DNA from: Hyphomicrobiales bacterium
GTDB lineage: Bacteria > Pseudomonadota > Alphaproteobacteria > Rhizobiales > Rhizobiaceae
Direction of reading: 5' to 3'
Length of the DNA: 64,000 nucleotides
Assembly: GCA_900473045.1 (NCBI GenBank)
Contig: UCKS01000027.1
Span: 62,001-126,000 of the forward strand
The notes beneath the pieces were generated by a model. The model was not told the DNA's origin and made no database searches. It worked only from the letters and a program-made list of their open reading frames with translations. Of this stretch, positions 18,978-28,044 are shown piece after piece. A program made the translations under genes and the position numbers. Numbering within the stretch: the first letter of the stretch is position 1; the number at the start of each line of letters is the position of its first letter.

Positions 18978-20255
18978 TTAGGCCGTAACCGGTCTCCGCT
19001 CCGTCAGCGCATAGAGGAGCGCCAAGACCGGCAGTGCCAAGCCGAGCATCGAGGCGACCCACCAGCCACCTTGCGCATAGAGCCAGCCGCCAAGCGCCGA
19101 GCCGACGGCGCCACCGGCAAAGAAGGTGGCCATATACAGCCCGTTCAGGCGGCTGCGATACTCGGCGCCGAGCATGAAGATGGCGCGCTGGCCCATAACC
19201 AGATTGGTAACGACGCCAAAATCCAGCAGGATGGCGGCGAAGGTGAGAAGGCCGAGTGCCCACAGTGACCCGGCCGGCGCGATATGGGTGATGAGGAATG
19301 CCGCCGCGACAGAGACCATCGACAGGCGGGTTGCCGGAAAACTCCAGCCCTTGTCTGCAAGACGCCCGCTAATGGGGGCCGCGATGGCGCCGGCGGCACC
19401 GGCCAGTGCGAACAGCGCAATCTGCCCCTGCGACAGACCGAACTCCGGCCCCGACAACAGCAAGGGCGTCGTTGTCCAGAACAGGCTGAAGGCAGCGAAC
19501 ATGAAGGCGTGATAGAGCGACCGGCGGCGCAGGATCGGCGTGGTTGCGACCAACGTCCACATCGAAGCCAGCAGGGCGCCGTAGCTCAATCCCGTCTGCG
19601 GAATACGCGGTGGCAGTGCGCGGCCGAGGACCAAGGCGAGGACGAACAGCACCCCGGCCGAGATGAAGAAAACCATATGCCAGGGCAGGAATTCGGCAAT
19701 GAAGCTGGAGGCCGGGCGCGCCAGCATGATGCCGACCATCAGCCCGCTCATGACATTGCCGACAGCCTGGCCGCGATGGGCCTCCGGTGCCATATGCGCC
19801 GCATAAGGTACGATGATCTGGATGGCAACCGAGCCCAGACCGATGAAGAATGCCGAGGCCAGAAACGGCAACGGAGTCGAGGCAAGTCCTGCTCCGATCA
19901 CGGCCACCGTTCCGAGCGCCATCACCGAGAGGATCAGCCTGCGATTCTCGAAGAGATCACCCAGCGGCACGATCAGCAGAAGGCCAAGGCCATAGCCGAT
20001 CTGCGTCAACGTGACGATCAAACCCGCAGCCCCTGGAGACAGACCGAGCGACGCGCTGATCGGGCCGATCAGCGGCTGTGCGTAATACAGGTTGGCGGCA
20101 ATCAGACCGCAGGCGGCCGCCAGAAGGAACATCATCGCCGATGACATCGCCTTGGGTTCTGTAGCCCTGAATTCCGGCGCCTCGGTTTTGGAAGCAATGT
20201 CTACCGGGCTTGCAATACTGGTCACGCTCGTCTCCAAATCCATATCAAAAGACAT
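18978..20255 (-). CDS. MFS transporter
   Basis: This 425-residue inner-membrane protein has about 12 hydrophobic helices and belongs to the major facilitator superfamily. Motif A between helices 2 and 3 reads GLLLIVPLGDLFENRRLIL. The protein starts with a 40-residue soluble N-terminus. It lies 9 bases downstream of a tetR gene on the same strand, so both are probably driven from the promoter that holds the 20892-20919 palindrome. A drug or metabolite efflux role is likely, but the substrate is unknown. Confidence 0.88.
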   Translation of the reverse strand: MSFDMDLETSVTSIASPVDIASKTEAPEFRATEPKAMSSAMMFLLAAACGLIAANLYYAQPLIGPISASLGLSPGAAGLIVTLTQIGYGLGLLLIVPLGDLFENRRLILSVMALGTVAVIGAGLASTPLPFLASAFFIGLGSVAIQIIVPYAAHMAPEAHRGQAVGNVMSGLMVGIMLARPASSFIAEFLPWHMVFFISAGVLFVLALVLGRALPPRIPQTGLSYGALLASMWTLVATTPILRRRSLYHAFMFAAFSLFWTTTPLLLSGPEFGLSQGQIALFALAGAAGAIAAPISGRLADKGWSFPATRLSMVSVAAAFLITHIAPAGSLWALGLLTFAAILLDFGVVTNLVMGQRAIFMLGAEYRSRLNGLYMATFFAGGAVGSALGGWLYAQGGWWVASMLGLALPVLALLYALTERRPVTA

Positions 20256-20264
20256 TCTAAATGA

Positions 20265-20885
20265 TCAGCCGAGCAGCCGCATCGCCACATCGGCGACCGC
20301 CATCATCTCAGCGCGGTTGCGGCCGGTTTTCCCGACGATGCGCATGCCCTGCAACAGGCAGAGCAGAGCGCGGGCGGTATCAGCTGCATCGATGCGCGTG
20401 GACACCGATCCATCCGACTGGCCAAGCAGAATGCAGTCCGTCATGACAGCTTCATTGGTCGCGTGCGCGACAGTGACGCGCTCGGCGGCAACCGGATCGG
20501 AAGCTGCTAATTCCGCTGCCGTCGTAATGACCAGGCACCCCCGTTGACCAAATTCGCCATGGGCAGCTTCGGCATAAAATTGCAAGGCGGCGCCGATCTT
20601 GTCGCGCCCGAGCGGAAACGGCGCAATGGCCGCCTTGAGCTTTGTACTGCGCAGAACGCGGTAGCGATCGAAGGCCGCGAGCAGGATGCCGCGCTTGTCC
20701 TTGAAGGCCTTGTAGATGCTCCCCGGCGTCAACTGCATCGCATCCGCGAGATCGCCGATGGACGTGCCGTGATAACCGTGCACCGAGAAAACATCGATTG
20801 CCCTTTCAAGCGCGGCATCGATGTCGAACTCCCGGGGGCGGCCGCGCGGGCGTTGGTCCTGTTGCAAGTCAGCTGTGGTTTCCAT
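20265..20885 (-). CDS. TetR family transcriptional repressor
   Basis: This 206-residue protein has a helix-turn-helix at residues about 25-65 (ALERAIDVFSVHGYHGTSIGDLADAMQLTPGSIYKAFKDKRGIL) preceded by a PRGRPREFD arm. The C-terminal domain is of the YcdC/NemR-like group, with a Cys in FGQRGCLVITTAAELA at the position used for electrophile sensing in NemR-like proteins; that parallel is inference. A long perfect palindrome sits 7 bases upstream of its start codon, so it should repress itself and the MFS gene behind it. Confidence 0.88.
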   Translation of the reverse strand: METTADLQQDQRPRGRPREFDIDAALERAIDVFSVHGYHGTSIGDLADAMQLTPGSIYKAFKDKRGILLAAFDRYRVLRSTKLKAAIAPFPLGRDKIGAALQFYAEAAHGEFGQRGCLVITTAAELAASDPVAAERVTVAHATNEAVMTDCILLGQSDGSVSTRIDAADTARALLCLLQGMRIVGKTGRNRAEMMAVADVAMRLLG

Positions 20886-20891
20886 GCGCGC

Positions 20892-20919
20892 GATATAGGA
20901 AATGATCGTTTCCTATATC
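20892..20919. promoter_or_regulatory. 28-base palindromic operator upstream of tetR-MFS
   Basis: Perfect 11-bp arms GATATAGGAAA and TTTCCTATATC flank TGATCG, whose GATC core continues the symmetry. Its position just upstream of the tetR start marks it as the likely autoregulatory site. Confidence 0.8.
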
Positions 20920-21025
20920 AAGTAAAATTTGCGTGTAACCGCCGTTTTTCGCTTTCCGCTTCCAAACTGCCGGAAATCCGCTATTACCGGACACCGACTG
21001 ACACAAACAATCCAGGCGGTTCCGG

Positions 21026-22018
21026 ATGACAAAATTCGACGTGCTCACGATCGGCAATGCGATTGTGGATATCATTGCGCGCTGCGACGACGCATTCCTT
21101 GTCCACAATGGTATCATCAAGAGCGCGATGAACCTGATCGATGCAGACAGGGCAGAACTGCTCTATTCGCGCATGGGGCCGGCACTGGAAGCGTCGGGCG
21201 GCAGCGCCGGCAATACGGCGGCGGGCATTGCCAGCCTCGGCGGCCGGGCGGCCTATTTCGGCAAGGTCGCCAACGACCAGCTGGGCGAGATCTTCACACA
21301 TGACATCCGTGCCCAGGGCGTGCATTTCGAGACCAGGCCGCTCGACGAACTACCGCCGACCGCCCGCTCGATGATCTTTGTCACCGAAGACGGCGAGCGT
21401 TCGATGAACACCTATCTCGGCGCCTGCGTCGAACTCGGACCGGACGATGTCGAACCGTCGGTGGTCGCCGAAGCGGCCGTCACCTATTTCGAAGGTTACC
21501 TGTGGGACCCGCCGCTGGCCAAGGACGCCATCCGCGAATGCGCCCGCATTGCTCACGAGAATGGCCGCGAAGTGGCGATGACACTGTCCGACAGTTTCTG
21601 CGTCCATCGCTACCGGGCCGAATTCCTCGACCTGATGCGCTCCGGCACTGTCGATATTGTCTTTGCCAACCGGGCCGAGGCCCTGGCACTGTACGAGACG
21701 GAAGACTTCGAGCACGCTCTGTCGATGATTTCCAAGGATTGCAAGCTGGCGGCGGTGACGTTGAGCGAAGAGGGCTCGATTGTCGTCAAGGGCAATGAGC
21801 GGGTCAAGGTCGAGGCAACGACGGTTAGCCGCGTCGTCGATACGACAGGTGCGGGCGATCTGTATGCTGCCGGCTTCCTGCATGGTTACACGACGGGCCG
21901 GACATTGGCCGATTGCGGCAAGCTCGGCAGCCTTGCGGCCGGTATCGTCATCGAACAGATCGGTCCACGTCCGATGATCTCGCTGTCTGCAGCCGCGAAG
22001 GACGCCGGTCTGCTCTGA
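21026..22018 (+). CDS. Adenosine kinase-like PfkB family sugar kinase
   Basis: This 330-residue cytoplasmic kinase of the ribokinase/PfkB family is annotated as adenosine kinase in related rhizobia. The N-terminal GNAIVDIIA and GGSAGNTAAGIASLGGRAAYFGKVANDQLG segments bind the substrate. The C-terminal signature VVDTTGAGDLYAAGFLHGYTTG carries the catalytic Asp and anion hole. Its likely reaction is ATP + adenosine to AMP + ADP, though fructokinase-type activity cannot be excluded from sequence. It stands alone between the tetR operator and a convergent SH3-protein gene. Confidence 0.85.
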   Translation: MTKFDVLTIGNAIVDIIARCDDAFLVHNGIIKSAMNLIDADRAELLYSRMGPALEASGGSAGNTAAGIASLGGRAAYFGKVANDQLGEIFTHDIRAQGVHFETRPLDELPPTARSMIFVTEDGERSMNTYLGACVELGPDDVEPSVVAEAAVTYFEGYLWDPPLAKDAIRECARIAHENGREVAMTLSDSFCVHRYRAEFLDLMRSGTVDIVFANRAEALALYETEDFEHALSMISKDCKLAAVTLSEEGSIVVKGNERVKVEATTVSRVVDTTGAGDLYAAGFLHGYTTGRTLADCGKLGSLAAGIVIEQIGPRPMISLSAAAKDAGLL

Positions 22019-22039
22019 CCGGTTCTCTCGCGATAAACC

Positions 22040-22579
22040 TTATTTGAACGCTTCGCCCGGATAGGCGCCCCAGATTTCACCCTGTGAAATCCAGCCTTCC
22101 GCGCCTTGCGCCTCGGCACGGCACCATTCGCCGTTGCACTCGCCGACATGAACGACGACGCCTGGTTCGATGCGTGCGATGATGGCGCCGCCCGCCTGCG
22201 GGTCGCGGCGCATATTGACGAATACGCCCTCGCCCTTGCCACGCATCCATGGGGCGGCAACAGCCGTCCGGTCACCCGAGAGCAGCGCCTGGTTGACCCA
22301 GCCTTCGGTGCCGTCGGCATCGCGGATCTTGCGCCAGTTGTCATACTCCTGGGTCACTTCGACCGGCACGCCCGATCTGAGATAACGCCAGGCAACGGCG
22401 TAATCGACGCTTGGGCCAACACGCAGATTGACGCTCTTGGATTTCAGGCTGACGAAACGCGGCAGCGGCAGCCCGCTTGCGCCCTTGGCCGCCTGGGCAA
22501 AGGCCGGCGCGGCCTCGATCGCGACGAGGGACAGGGTAACTGCGGTGGCGAAAGCGAGCCTGGAAAGGAACTGACGCAT
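22040..22579 (-). CDS. Exported protein with two bacterial SH3 domains
   Basis: This 179-residue protein starts with a signal peptide (MRQFLSRLAFATAVTLSLVAIEAAPAFA) at ATG 22579; an ATG four codons upstream gives a less typical N-terminus. The rest is two SH3_4-type modules: VNLRVGPSVDYAVAWRYLRSGVPVEVTQEYDNWRKIRDADGTEGWVNQALL and VNMRRDPQAGGAIIARIEPGVVVHVGECNGEWCRAEAQGAEGWISQGEIWG. The second holds a Cys pair (GECNGEWC) that could form a disulfide in the periplasm. It probably binds cell-wall peptide. It is divergent from the hydroxyacid dehydrogenase gene. Confidence 0.82.
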   Translation of the reverse strand: MRQFLSRLAFATAVTLSLVAIEAAPAFAQAAKGASGLPLPRFVSLKSKSVNLRVGPSVDYAVAWRYLRSGVPVEVTQEYDNWRKIRDADGTEGWVNQALLSGDRTAVAAPWMRGKGEGVFVNMRRDPQAGGAIIARIEPGVVVHVGECNGEWCRAEAQGAEGWISQGEIWGAYPGEAFK

Positions 22580-22776
22580 GACGAAATCCATTTTCCAAAA
22601 AAATTCAGAAGCTTGCCGTTAAATCTCTGACCAACCCCGTTGAAGACAAGCAAATCGTCCGGGAACATCTCGAGTTTTGTTTGTCTTCCCCACCGGGTCT
22701 GGTAGAAAATGGAACTGCAGGGAGAACGATCACTCATCTTGGTTAAAAACCCGTCAACAAGGCGAAGCAGGCAGCA

Positions 22777-23781
22777 ATGACCGCGAAGAAAAAACCCAAG
22801 GTCTACATCACCCGCAAACTGCCGGATATCGTCGAGACGCGGATGCGCGAGCTGTTCGATGCGGAACTGAACATCGACGACACGCCGCGCACCCAGCCCG
22901 AGCTTGTGGCGGCAGTGAAGCGCGCTGACGTTCTGGTACCGACCCTCACCGACCGGATTGACGCGGCGCTGATCGAGCAGGCCGGACCGCAGCTGAAACT
23001 GATTGCCAGCTTTTCGAATGGTGTCGACCATATCGATGTCGATGCGGCGGCGCGCCATGGCATCACCGTCACCAACACGCCGAACGTGTTGACCGAAGAT
23101 ACTGCCGATATGACGCTGGCACTCATTCTGGCCGTCCCCCGCAGGCTGGCCGAAGGCTCACGGATCCTGACCGACAGGAAAGAGGAATGGGCCGGATGGT
23201 CGCCGACATGGATGCTCGGGCGCCGCATTTCCGGCAAGCGTATCGGTATTGTTGGCATGGGACGGATCGGCACCGCCGTTGCCCGCCGCGCCAAGGCTTT
23301 CGGGCTGTCGATCCACTATCATAACCGCCATCGTGTCAGCACCGAGACCGAGGAAAAGCTGGAGGCGACCTATTGGGACAGCCTCGACCAGATGCTCGCC
23401 CGTGTCGATATCGTCTCGGTCAATTGTCCATCCACACCGGCAACCTACCACCTGCTTTCGGCACGGCGGCTGGCCCTGATGCAGCCGACCAGCTACATCG
23501 TCAACACGGCCCGCGGCGGCATCGTCGATGAGATCGCGCTAATCAAATGCCTGCGTGAAGGCAAGATCGCCGGAGCGGGGCTCGATGTGTTCGAGAACGA
23601 ACCAGCGGTCAACCCGAAGCTCGTCAAGCTTGCCAGCGAAGGCAAGGTTGTGCTGCTACCGCATATGAGCTCGGCGACGCTCGAAGGCCGTATCGACATG
23701 GGCGACAAGGTGGTGATCAACATCCGCACCTTCTTTGACGGGCACCGTCCGCCGGACCGTGTCCTGCCCGGCCGGGATTGA
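22777..23781 (+). CDS. D-2-hydroxyacid dehydrogenase (glyoxylate reductase/GyaR type)
   Basis: This 334-residue NAD(P)-dependent enzyme probably reduces glyoxylate or hydroxypyruvate. NAD is bound by GIVGMGRIGTAVARRAKAFG. The catalytic residues are Arg in VNTARGGIVDE, Glu in DVFENEPAVN and His in LLPHMSSAT. The segment ASFSNGVDHIDVDAAARHGITVTNTPNVLTEDTADMTLALIL is the classic family block. It differs from the GhrA-type enzyme at 2489-3448, so the window carries two separate hydroxyacid dehydrogenases. It converges with the GNAT gene. Confidence 0.88.
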   Translation: MTAKKKPKVYITRKLPDIVETRMRELFDAELNIDDTPRTQPELVAAVKRADVLVPTLTDRIDAALIEQAGPQLKLIASFSNGVDHIDVDAAARHGITVTNTPNVLTEDTADMTLALILAVPRRLAEGSRILTDRKEEWAGWSPTWMLGRRISGKRIGIVGMGRIGTAVARRAKAFGLSIHYHNRHRVSTETEEKLEATYWDSLDQMLARVDIVSVNCPSTPATYHLLSARRLALMQPTSYIVNTARGGIVDEIALIKCLREGKIAGAGLDVFENEPAVNPKLVKLASEGKVVLLPHMSSATLEGRIDMGDKVVINIRTFFDGHRPPDRVLPGRD

Positions 23782-23785
23782 TCCG

Positions 23786-24256
23786 TCAGAGCGTTTTGCG
23801 CATCTCGACGAAGGTCGGACGGGCAAAACCGGGATGGCAACCTTCTGCCGTCTGGACGAAACCCCATTTTGCGAAAACATGATGGTTTTCCGTCAGCTCG
23901 ATCCGCGTTTCGAGACGCAGGCAGGACAATCCGCATTCCGCTGCATAGGCCTCGGCAGCCTGTAGTAACAGGCGCCCAGTGCCCTTGCCCTGCACATCCG
24001 GAGCGACGGCAAGCTTGCCGATATAGAGACAATCCGGCGGCTCCGGCTTGCAGAAGATGCAGCCCAGCAACCGGCCGCTCTCGACGGCTGCATAGGCCTT
24101 TTCCGACCTCGCCTTTTCCATCAGCGATTGAAGTGTCAGGTGCGCCGCGGAGGACGGCGGATCGATGCGCGGCCGCATATAGGCGAAAGAGGCAAGGATA
24201 AGCGCCAGAAGCGCGTCCCAATCGCCAAACATTTCATCGACCGGCACAAAGTTCAT
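23786..24256 (-). CDS. GNAT family N-acetyltransferase
   Basis: This is a 156-residue acetyltransferase. The acetyl-CoA motif A is LYIGKLAVAPDVQGKGTGRLLLQAAEAYA, and motif B is LRLETRIELTENHHVFAKWGFVQT. The start ATG at 24256 overlaps the moeB stop as TGATG (a GTG one codon earlier is an alternative), so it is translationally coupled to moeB and forms the 3' end of a recF-moeB-GNAT run. The substrate is unknown. Confidence 0.85.
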   Translation of the reverse strand: MNFVPVDEMFGDWDALLALILASFAYMRPRIDPPSSAAHLTLQSLMEKARSEKAYAAVESGRLLGCIFCKPEPPDCLYIGKLAVAPDVQGKGTGRLLLQAAEAYAAECGLSCLRLETRIELTENHHVFAKWGFVQTAEGCHPGFARPTFVEMRKTL

Positions 24257-25014
24257 CACTTCTTCCGGCCGTATTTGATCGTCTCGAACCGTGCGGCCAG
24301 CCCGTCATACATCAAGAGGCGGCCGATCAGCGGTTCACCGGCGCCGGTGACGATCTTGATGACTTCCATAGCCTGCAATGTACCGAGAACACCGGTCAGA
24401 GCGCCAACGATACCGGCTTCGGCGCAGGACGGCACGACACCCGGCGGCGGCGGCTCGGGAAAGAGATCGCGATAGCCCGGGTTGCGGCGGCCATCAGCGG
24501 CGGTTTTCCAGGGCTGGAGAACCGTCAGCGAGCCATCGAAGCGGCCAACGGCGGCGGTAACCAGGGTGATTTCCAGGCGCTCTGCCGTATCGGCAGCGAG
24601 ATAACGGGTGGCGAAATTGTCGGAGCCATCGACGATGATGTCATAGGCGGACAACAGCGCATCGGCGTTCGCCGCTTCCAGCCGCTCCACATGCCGGATC
24701 ACATCCACATGCGGGTTGATCCGCTGGAGTGCATCCGCAGCACTGTCAGCCTTGGTGCGGCCGATATCCGGTGTGCCGTGAATGATCTGGCGCTGCAGGT
24801 TCGACAGTGACACCGTGTCGTCATCGACAATGCCCAGCGTGCCGACACCGGCGGCTGCGAGATATTGCAGCACCGGCGCACCAAGCCCGCCGGCACCGAT
24901 GACCAGCACACGCGCCGTCTTCAGCGCCTGCTGCCCGGCCCCGCCGATTTCCGGCAGGATGATGTGGCGGGCATAACGCTGGATTTCTTCGGAGTTCAGA
25001 GGTTGCTTGCTCAT
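24256..25014 (-). CDS. moeB: MoeB/ThiF/HesA-family sulfur-carrier adenylyltransferase
   Basis: This 252-residue E1-like enzyme adenylates the C-terminal glycine of a ubiquitin-like sulfur carrier (MoaD or ThiS) for molybdopterin or thiamine synthesis. ATP is bound by VIGAGGLGAPVLQYLAAAGVGTLGIVDDDTVSLSNLQRQIIH, with the conserved Arg in LQRQ. DGSDNFATR is also present. The Cys in VVPSCAEAGIVGALTG matches the conserved family Cys. The two CxxC zinc pairs of E. coli MoeB are absent. It starts 12 bases after the recF stop. Confidence 0.88.
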   Translation of the reverse strand: MSKQPLNSEEIQRYARHIILPEIGGAGQQALKTARVLVIGAGGLGAPVLQYLAAAGVGTLGIVDDDTVSLSNLQRQIIHGTPDIGRTKADSAADALQRINPHVDVIRHVERLEAANADALLSAYDIIVDGSDNFATRYLAADTAERLEITLVTAAVGRFDGSLTVLQPWKTAADGRRNPGYRDLFPEPPPPGVVPSCAEAGIVGALTGVLGTLQAMEVIKIVTGAGEPLIGRLLMYDGLAARFETIKYGRKK

Positions 25015-25026
25015 GATATCGAACTC

Positions 25027-26151
25027 TCACCCGGAAACGGTGCCGTTGGCAACGGTGAGATAACGTGCGCGGTCGCCAAGGGCTGAAAACATCGACTGGT
25101 CCGTGCCGGTCATGAAGGCCTGACCGCCGAGATCGTCGACCAGATCGAACAGCGCCGCCCGTCTGCCCTCGTCAAGATGGGCAGCGATCTCATCGAGCAA
25201 CAACACTGGCGCATGGCCGGTCATATTGCCGACCAGGCGGGCATGGGCGAGGATCAGGCCGACCAGCAGCGCTTTCTGTTCACCGGTCGAGCAACGCGCG
25301 GCCTCCATGTTCTTGGCGCGATGGCGGATCAGCAGATCGCTACGATGCGGGCCATCCAGAGTGCGGCCGGCGGCGGCATCGCGGTAGCGGCCAGTTCTCA
25401 TCATCTCCAAATATTGCTCTTCCAGATCGAACGCCGGGCGATGCCATTCGCCGTCGAGGAAGCCGGACAAAGCGAGATCTGCAGCCGGGAATACGCCACC
25501 TTCGTGATTCTTATCGACCAGCCCCGCCAAAAGGCCGAGCATTTCCTGCCGCGCCAAGGCCATCGAGATGCCCAGTTCAGCCATCTGCCGCTCAAGGCCT
25601 GTCAACCAAACCGGATCGGGGCGCCCTTCAGACAACAGCTTGTTGCGGCTGCGCATGGCGCGCTCGTAATCGGTGGCGCGACGGCCGTGTTCGGGATCGA
25701 GCGACAGAACCAGCCGGTCGAGGAAGCGGCGGCGGTCGCCCGAACCGCCGGTAAACAGGCCGTCCATGGCCGGTGTCAGCCAGAGGACGCGCAAATGATC
25801 GAGCAATTCGTCCACCGTCTTGACCGTCGTCCCGTTCAACCGAAGGCGTCGTGTCTGGCCTTCCTCAGCGCCTGCCGTGCCCGTGCCGATCTCGACCAGG
25901 CCGTCCATGCCTTCCAATTCTGCAAAGACGGAGAAGCCGGTATCGGCGCCGACCCGCGCCACATCGGCATAGGCGGCACGGCGCAGCCCGCGCCCTGGCG
26001 ACAGGAAGGAAACAGCCTCCATCAGATTAGTCTTGCCCGCACCGTTCTCGCCGGTCAGCACCACATGGCGGGTGTCGAGGTCGAGCGACAGTCCCGCATA
26101 ATTGCGAAAATCGCTGAGCTTCAGTCGGGAAAGAGAAACCTTGTGCGGCAT
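25027..26151 (-). CDS. recF: DNA replication and repair protein RecF
   Basis: This 374-residue SMC-like ATPase loads RecA at gaps in damaged DNA with RecO and RecR. The N-terminus LSRLKLSDFRNYAGLSLDLD and the Walker A GENGAGKTNLMEAVSFLSPGRGLRRA are the RecF signatures. CSTGEQKALLVGLILAHA is the ABC signature region, and PVLLLDEIAAHLDEGRR is Walker B. The length is usual for the family. It is followed on the same strand by moeB and a GNAT gene, and is not next to dnaN or gyrB here. Confidence 0.94.
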   Translation of the reverse strand: MPHKVSLSRLKLSDFRNYAGLSLDLDTRHVVLTGENGAGKTNLMEAVSFLSPGRGLRRAAYADVARVGADTGFSVFAELEGMDGLVEIGTGTAGAEEGQTRRLRLNGTTVKTVDELLDHLRVLWLTPAMDGLFTGGSGDRRRFLDRLVLSLDPEHGRRATDYERAMRSRNKLLSEGRPDPVWLTGLERQMAELGISMALARQEMLGLLAGLVDKNHEGGVFPAADLALSGFLDGEWHRPAFDLEEQYLEMMRTGRYRDAAAGRTLDGPHRSDLLIRHRAKNMEAARCSTGEQKALLVGLILAHARLVGNMTGHAPVLLLDEIAAHLDEGRRAALFDLVDDLGGQAFMTGTDQSMFSALGDRARYLTVANGTVSG

Positions 26152-26333
26152 GGGGAATCCGGTTGCGTGTCGGGGTGAGAGCTAAGCCGAGAGGAGGCCG
26201 ATGGCAAGGCGGAACATCGGGGCGCATCAAACAGCAAGCGCTGGGCGGGAGACGGATCGGCGCATTCACCGAGATGTGACAGCAGAAATGCCGCGGCGCA
26301 CACATGTCTAGTTGCGCAGGTTCGAACATTCAA

Positions 26334-26352
26334 ATAAGATTGCTTATCTTAT
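26334..26352. promoter_or_regulatory. MarR-type operator upstream of the marR-emrAB operon
   Basis: ATAAGAT and ATCTTAT are perfect 7-bp inverted repeats around TGCTT, ending 27 bases before the marR start codon. The surrounding 50 bases are AT-rich, as expected of a promoter. Confidence 0.6.
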
Positions 26353-26379
26353 GTATGCTAATGATATGGCACTCCCTCT

Positions 26380-26841
26380 ATGAACCTCACCCCCACCCTT
26401 GGTTTTCTGCTTCACGACGTCGCCCGGCTGCTGCGCAAGCGTTTCGAGCAACGCGCAAAACATATGGGCCTGACGCGCTCGCAGTGGCAGACGATCGCTT
26501 ATCTGGCGCGCAATGAAGGTATCCACCAAAGCGGCCTTGCCGAATTGCTGGAAGTCGAACCGATCACGCTGATGCGGGTGCTCGACAAGCTTGTGGACCG
26601 TGGTTTCATCGAGCGGCGCCGACATGAGACGGATCGGCGTATTTCGCTTCTCTACACCACCGAACTTGCCCGCGGGCTTTTGTCCGACATGCGCGCCATC
26701 GGCGACGCGACACGTTCCGAAGCCTTGCAAGACATACCCGACGAAGACCGTGAAAAACTCGTCGCCATTCTCGACCTGATGAAATCCAACCTCCTGCAGG
26801 CCTGCCGCGAGCCGGCCGATAAAGAAACCCACCATGGCTGA
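26380..26841 (+). CDS. MarR family repressor of the efflux operon
   Basis: This is a 153-residue MarR protein. The winged helix is LTRSQWQTIAYLARNEGIHQSGLAELLEVEPITLMRVLDKLVDRGFIERRRHETDRRISLLYTTE, with the DRR wing motif typical of EmrR/SlyA-like regulators. Its stop overlaps the adaptor gene start by 8 bases. An inverted repeat lies just upstream. It very likely represses the operon that it leads and is released by the pump's substrates; the ligands are unknown. Confidence 0.9.
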   Translation: MNLTPTLGFLLHDVARLLRKRFEQRAKHMGLTRSQWQTIAYLARNEGIHQSGLAELLEVEPITLMRVLDKLVDRGFIERRRHETDRRISLLYTTELARGLLSDMRAIGDATRSEALQDIPDEDREKLVAILDLMKSNLLQACREPADKETHHG

Positions 26842-28039
26842 CACATCCTCCCTGCGCGTACCTGCCAATGCCAATGCCACCGCTCTTGAAACATCCGAAA
26901 GCGTGACGGCCGAGGCAAAGATCAACACAACCCCTGCGGCCTCGGCTGAACCGGCCCCCGCCATCACCCCAGTCCGCCGCCGCAGCCTGAAGCGGCCGAT
27001 CCTGTTTGCGCTGCTGCCAATCGCGCTTGTCGCGGGCGGTTATTTCTATGTGACCGGCGGCCAGATCATGGAGACGGACAACGCCTATGTGCAGGCGGAT
27101 ATGGTCGGCGTTTCCACCGATGTCGCCGGAACCGTTGCCTCCGTCGGCGTTCAGGAGAACCAGGAGGTAAAGACCGGGCAATTGCTGTTCCAGTTACAAC
27201 CGGATTCGTTCCGCATCGCGCTGGAGGGTGCGCAGGCCAAGCTCGCCGCATCCCGCAACGAACTTTTGAACCTCAAGGCAAGCTATGCCCAGACACTGGC
27301 GCAGATCGCCCAGGTGGAAGCCGACATTCCCTATTACCAGACGGCTTTCGACCGGCAGCAGACCCTGATCACCAATGCCGCCGCATCGCACGCGACCTAT
27401 GACCAGGCCAAGCACGATCTTGACGCTGCCAAGCAGAAGGTGGCGGTCGCCAAGGCCCAGGCGGAAACGACGCTGGCGCAGCTGGGTGGCGATCCCAACC
27501 AGCCGATCGAGCAGAACCCGCTCTATCTCGAAGCCAAATCGGCCGTTGATGATGCGCAGCGCCAGTTGAACGACACGACGGTGCGCGCACCGTTTGATGG
27601 CGTCGTCACCAATGTCAACGCGCTGCAGCCCGGCAGCTATCTGGAGGCCGCACAGCAGGCGTTCTCGCTGGTATCCACCAGGAACATGTGGATCGCGGCC
27701 AATCCGAAGGAAACCGAGCTTACCTATGTGAAGCCCGGCCAGCCGGTGACGATTACCGTCGATACCTATCCGGGCGTCGAATGGAAGGGCAAGGTCGCCA
27801 GCGTCAGCCCGGCCTCCGGCGCCAGCTTCGCGCTGCTACCGGCGCAGAACACCTCCGGCAACTGGGTGAAGGTGGTTCAACGCATTCCGATGCGGGTGAC
27901 GATCGACGACACCGCCGGCAAGCCTCCGCTGCGCGTGGGTATGAGCACGCTCGTTGCCGTCGATACCGGCCGCGCACGCGGCCTGCCGGATATGCTTCAG
28001 AAACTTCTCGGCCATTCGACCGCCAACGCCCAAGAGTAA
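26834..28039 (+). CDS. emrA: HlyD/EmrA-type periplasmic adaptor
   Basis: This 401-residue membrane-fusion protein links an inner-membrane DHA2 pump to an outer-membrane channel. It has a 55-residue cytoplasmic N-terminus, one membrane anchor (PILFALLPIALVAGGYFYVTGG), a biotinyl-lipoyl-like beta region (VQADMVGVSTDVAGTVASVGVQENQEVKTGQLLFQLQPDSF) and a coiled-coil hairpin at residues about 130-215. The returning beta domain is TTVRAPFDGVVTNVNALQPGSYLEA. The start overlaps marR, and the EmrB-type pump gene follows after 5 bases. Confidence 0.9.
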   Translation: MADTSSLRVPANANATALETSESVTAEAKINTTPAASAEPAPAITPVRRRSLKRPILFALLPIALVAGGYFYVTGGQIMETDNAYVQADMVGVSTDVAGTVASVGVQENQEVKTGQLLFQLQPDSFRIALEGAQAKLAASRNELLNLKASYAQTLAQIAQVEADIPYYQTAFDRQQTLITNAAASHATYDQAKHDLDAAKQKVAVAKAQAETTLAQLGGDPNQPIEQNPLYLEAKSAVDDAQRQLNDTTVRAPFDGVVTNVNALQPGSYLEAAQQAFSLVSTRNMWIAANPKETELTYVKPGQPVTITVDTYPGVEWKGKVASVSPASGASFALLPAQNTSGNWVKVVQRIPMRVTIDDTAGKPPLRVGMSTLVAVDTGRARGLPDMLQKLLGHSTANAQE

Positions 28040-28044
28040 CGGCC

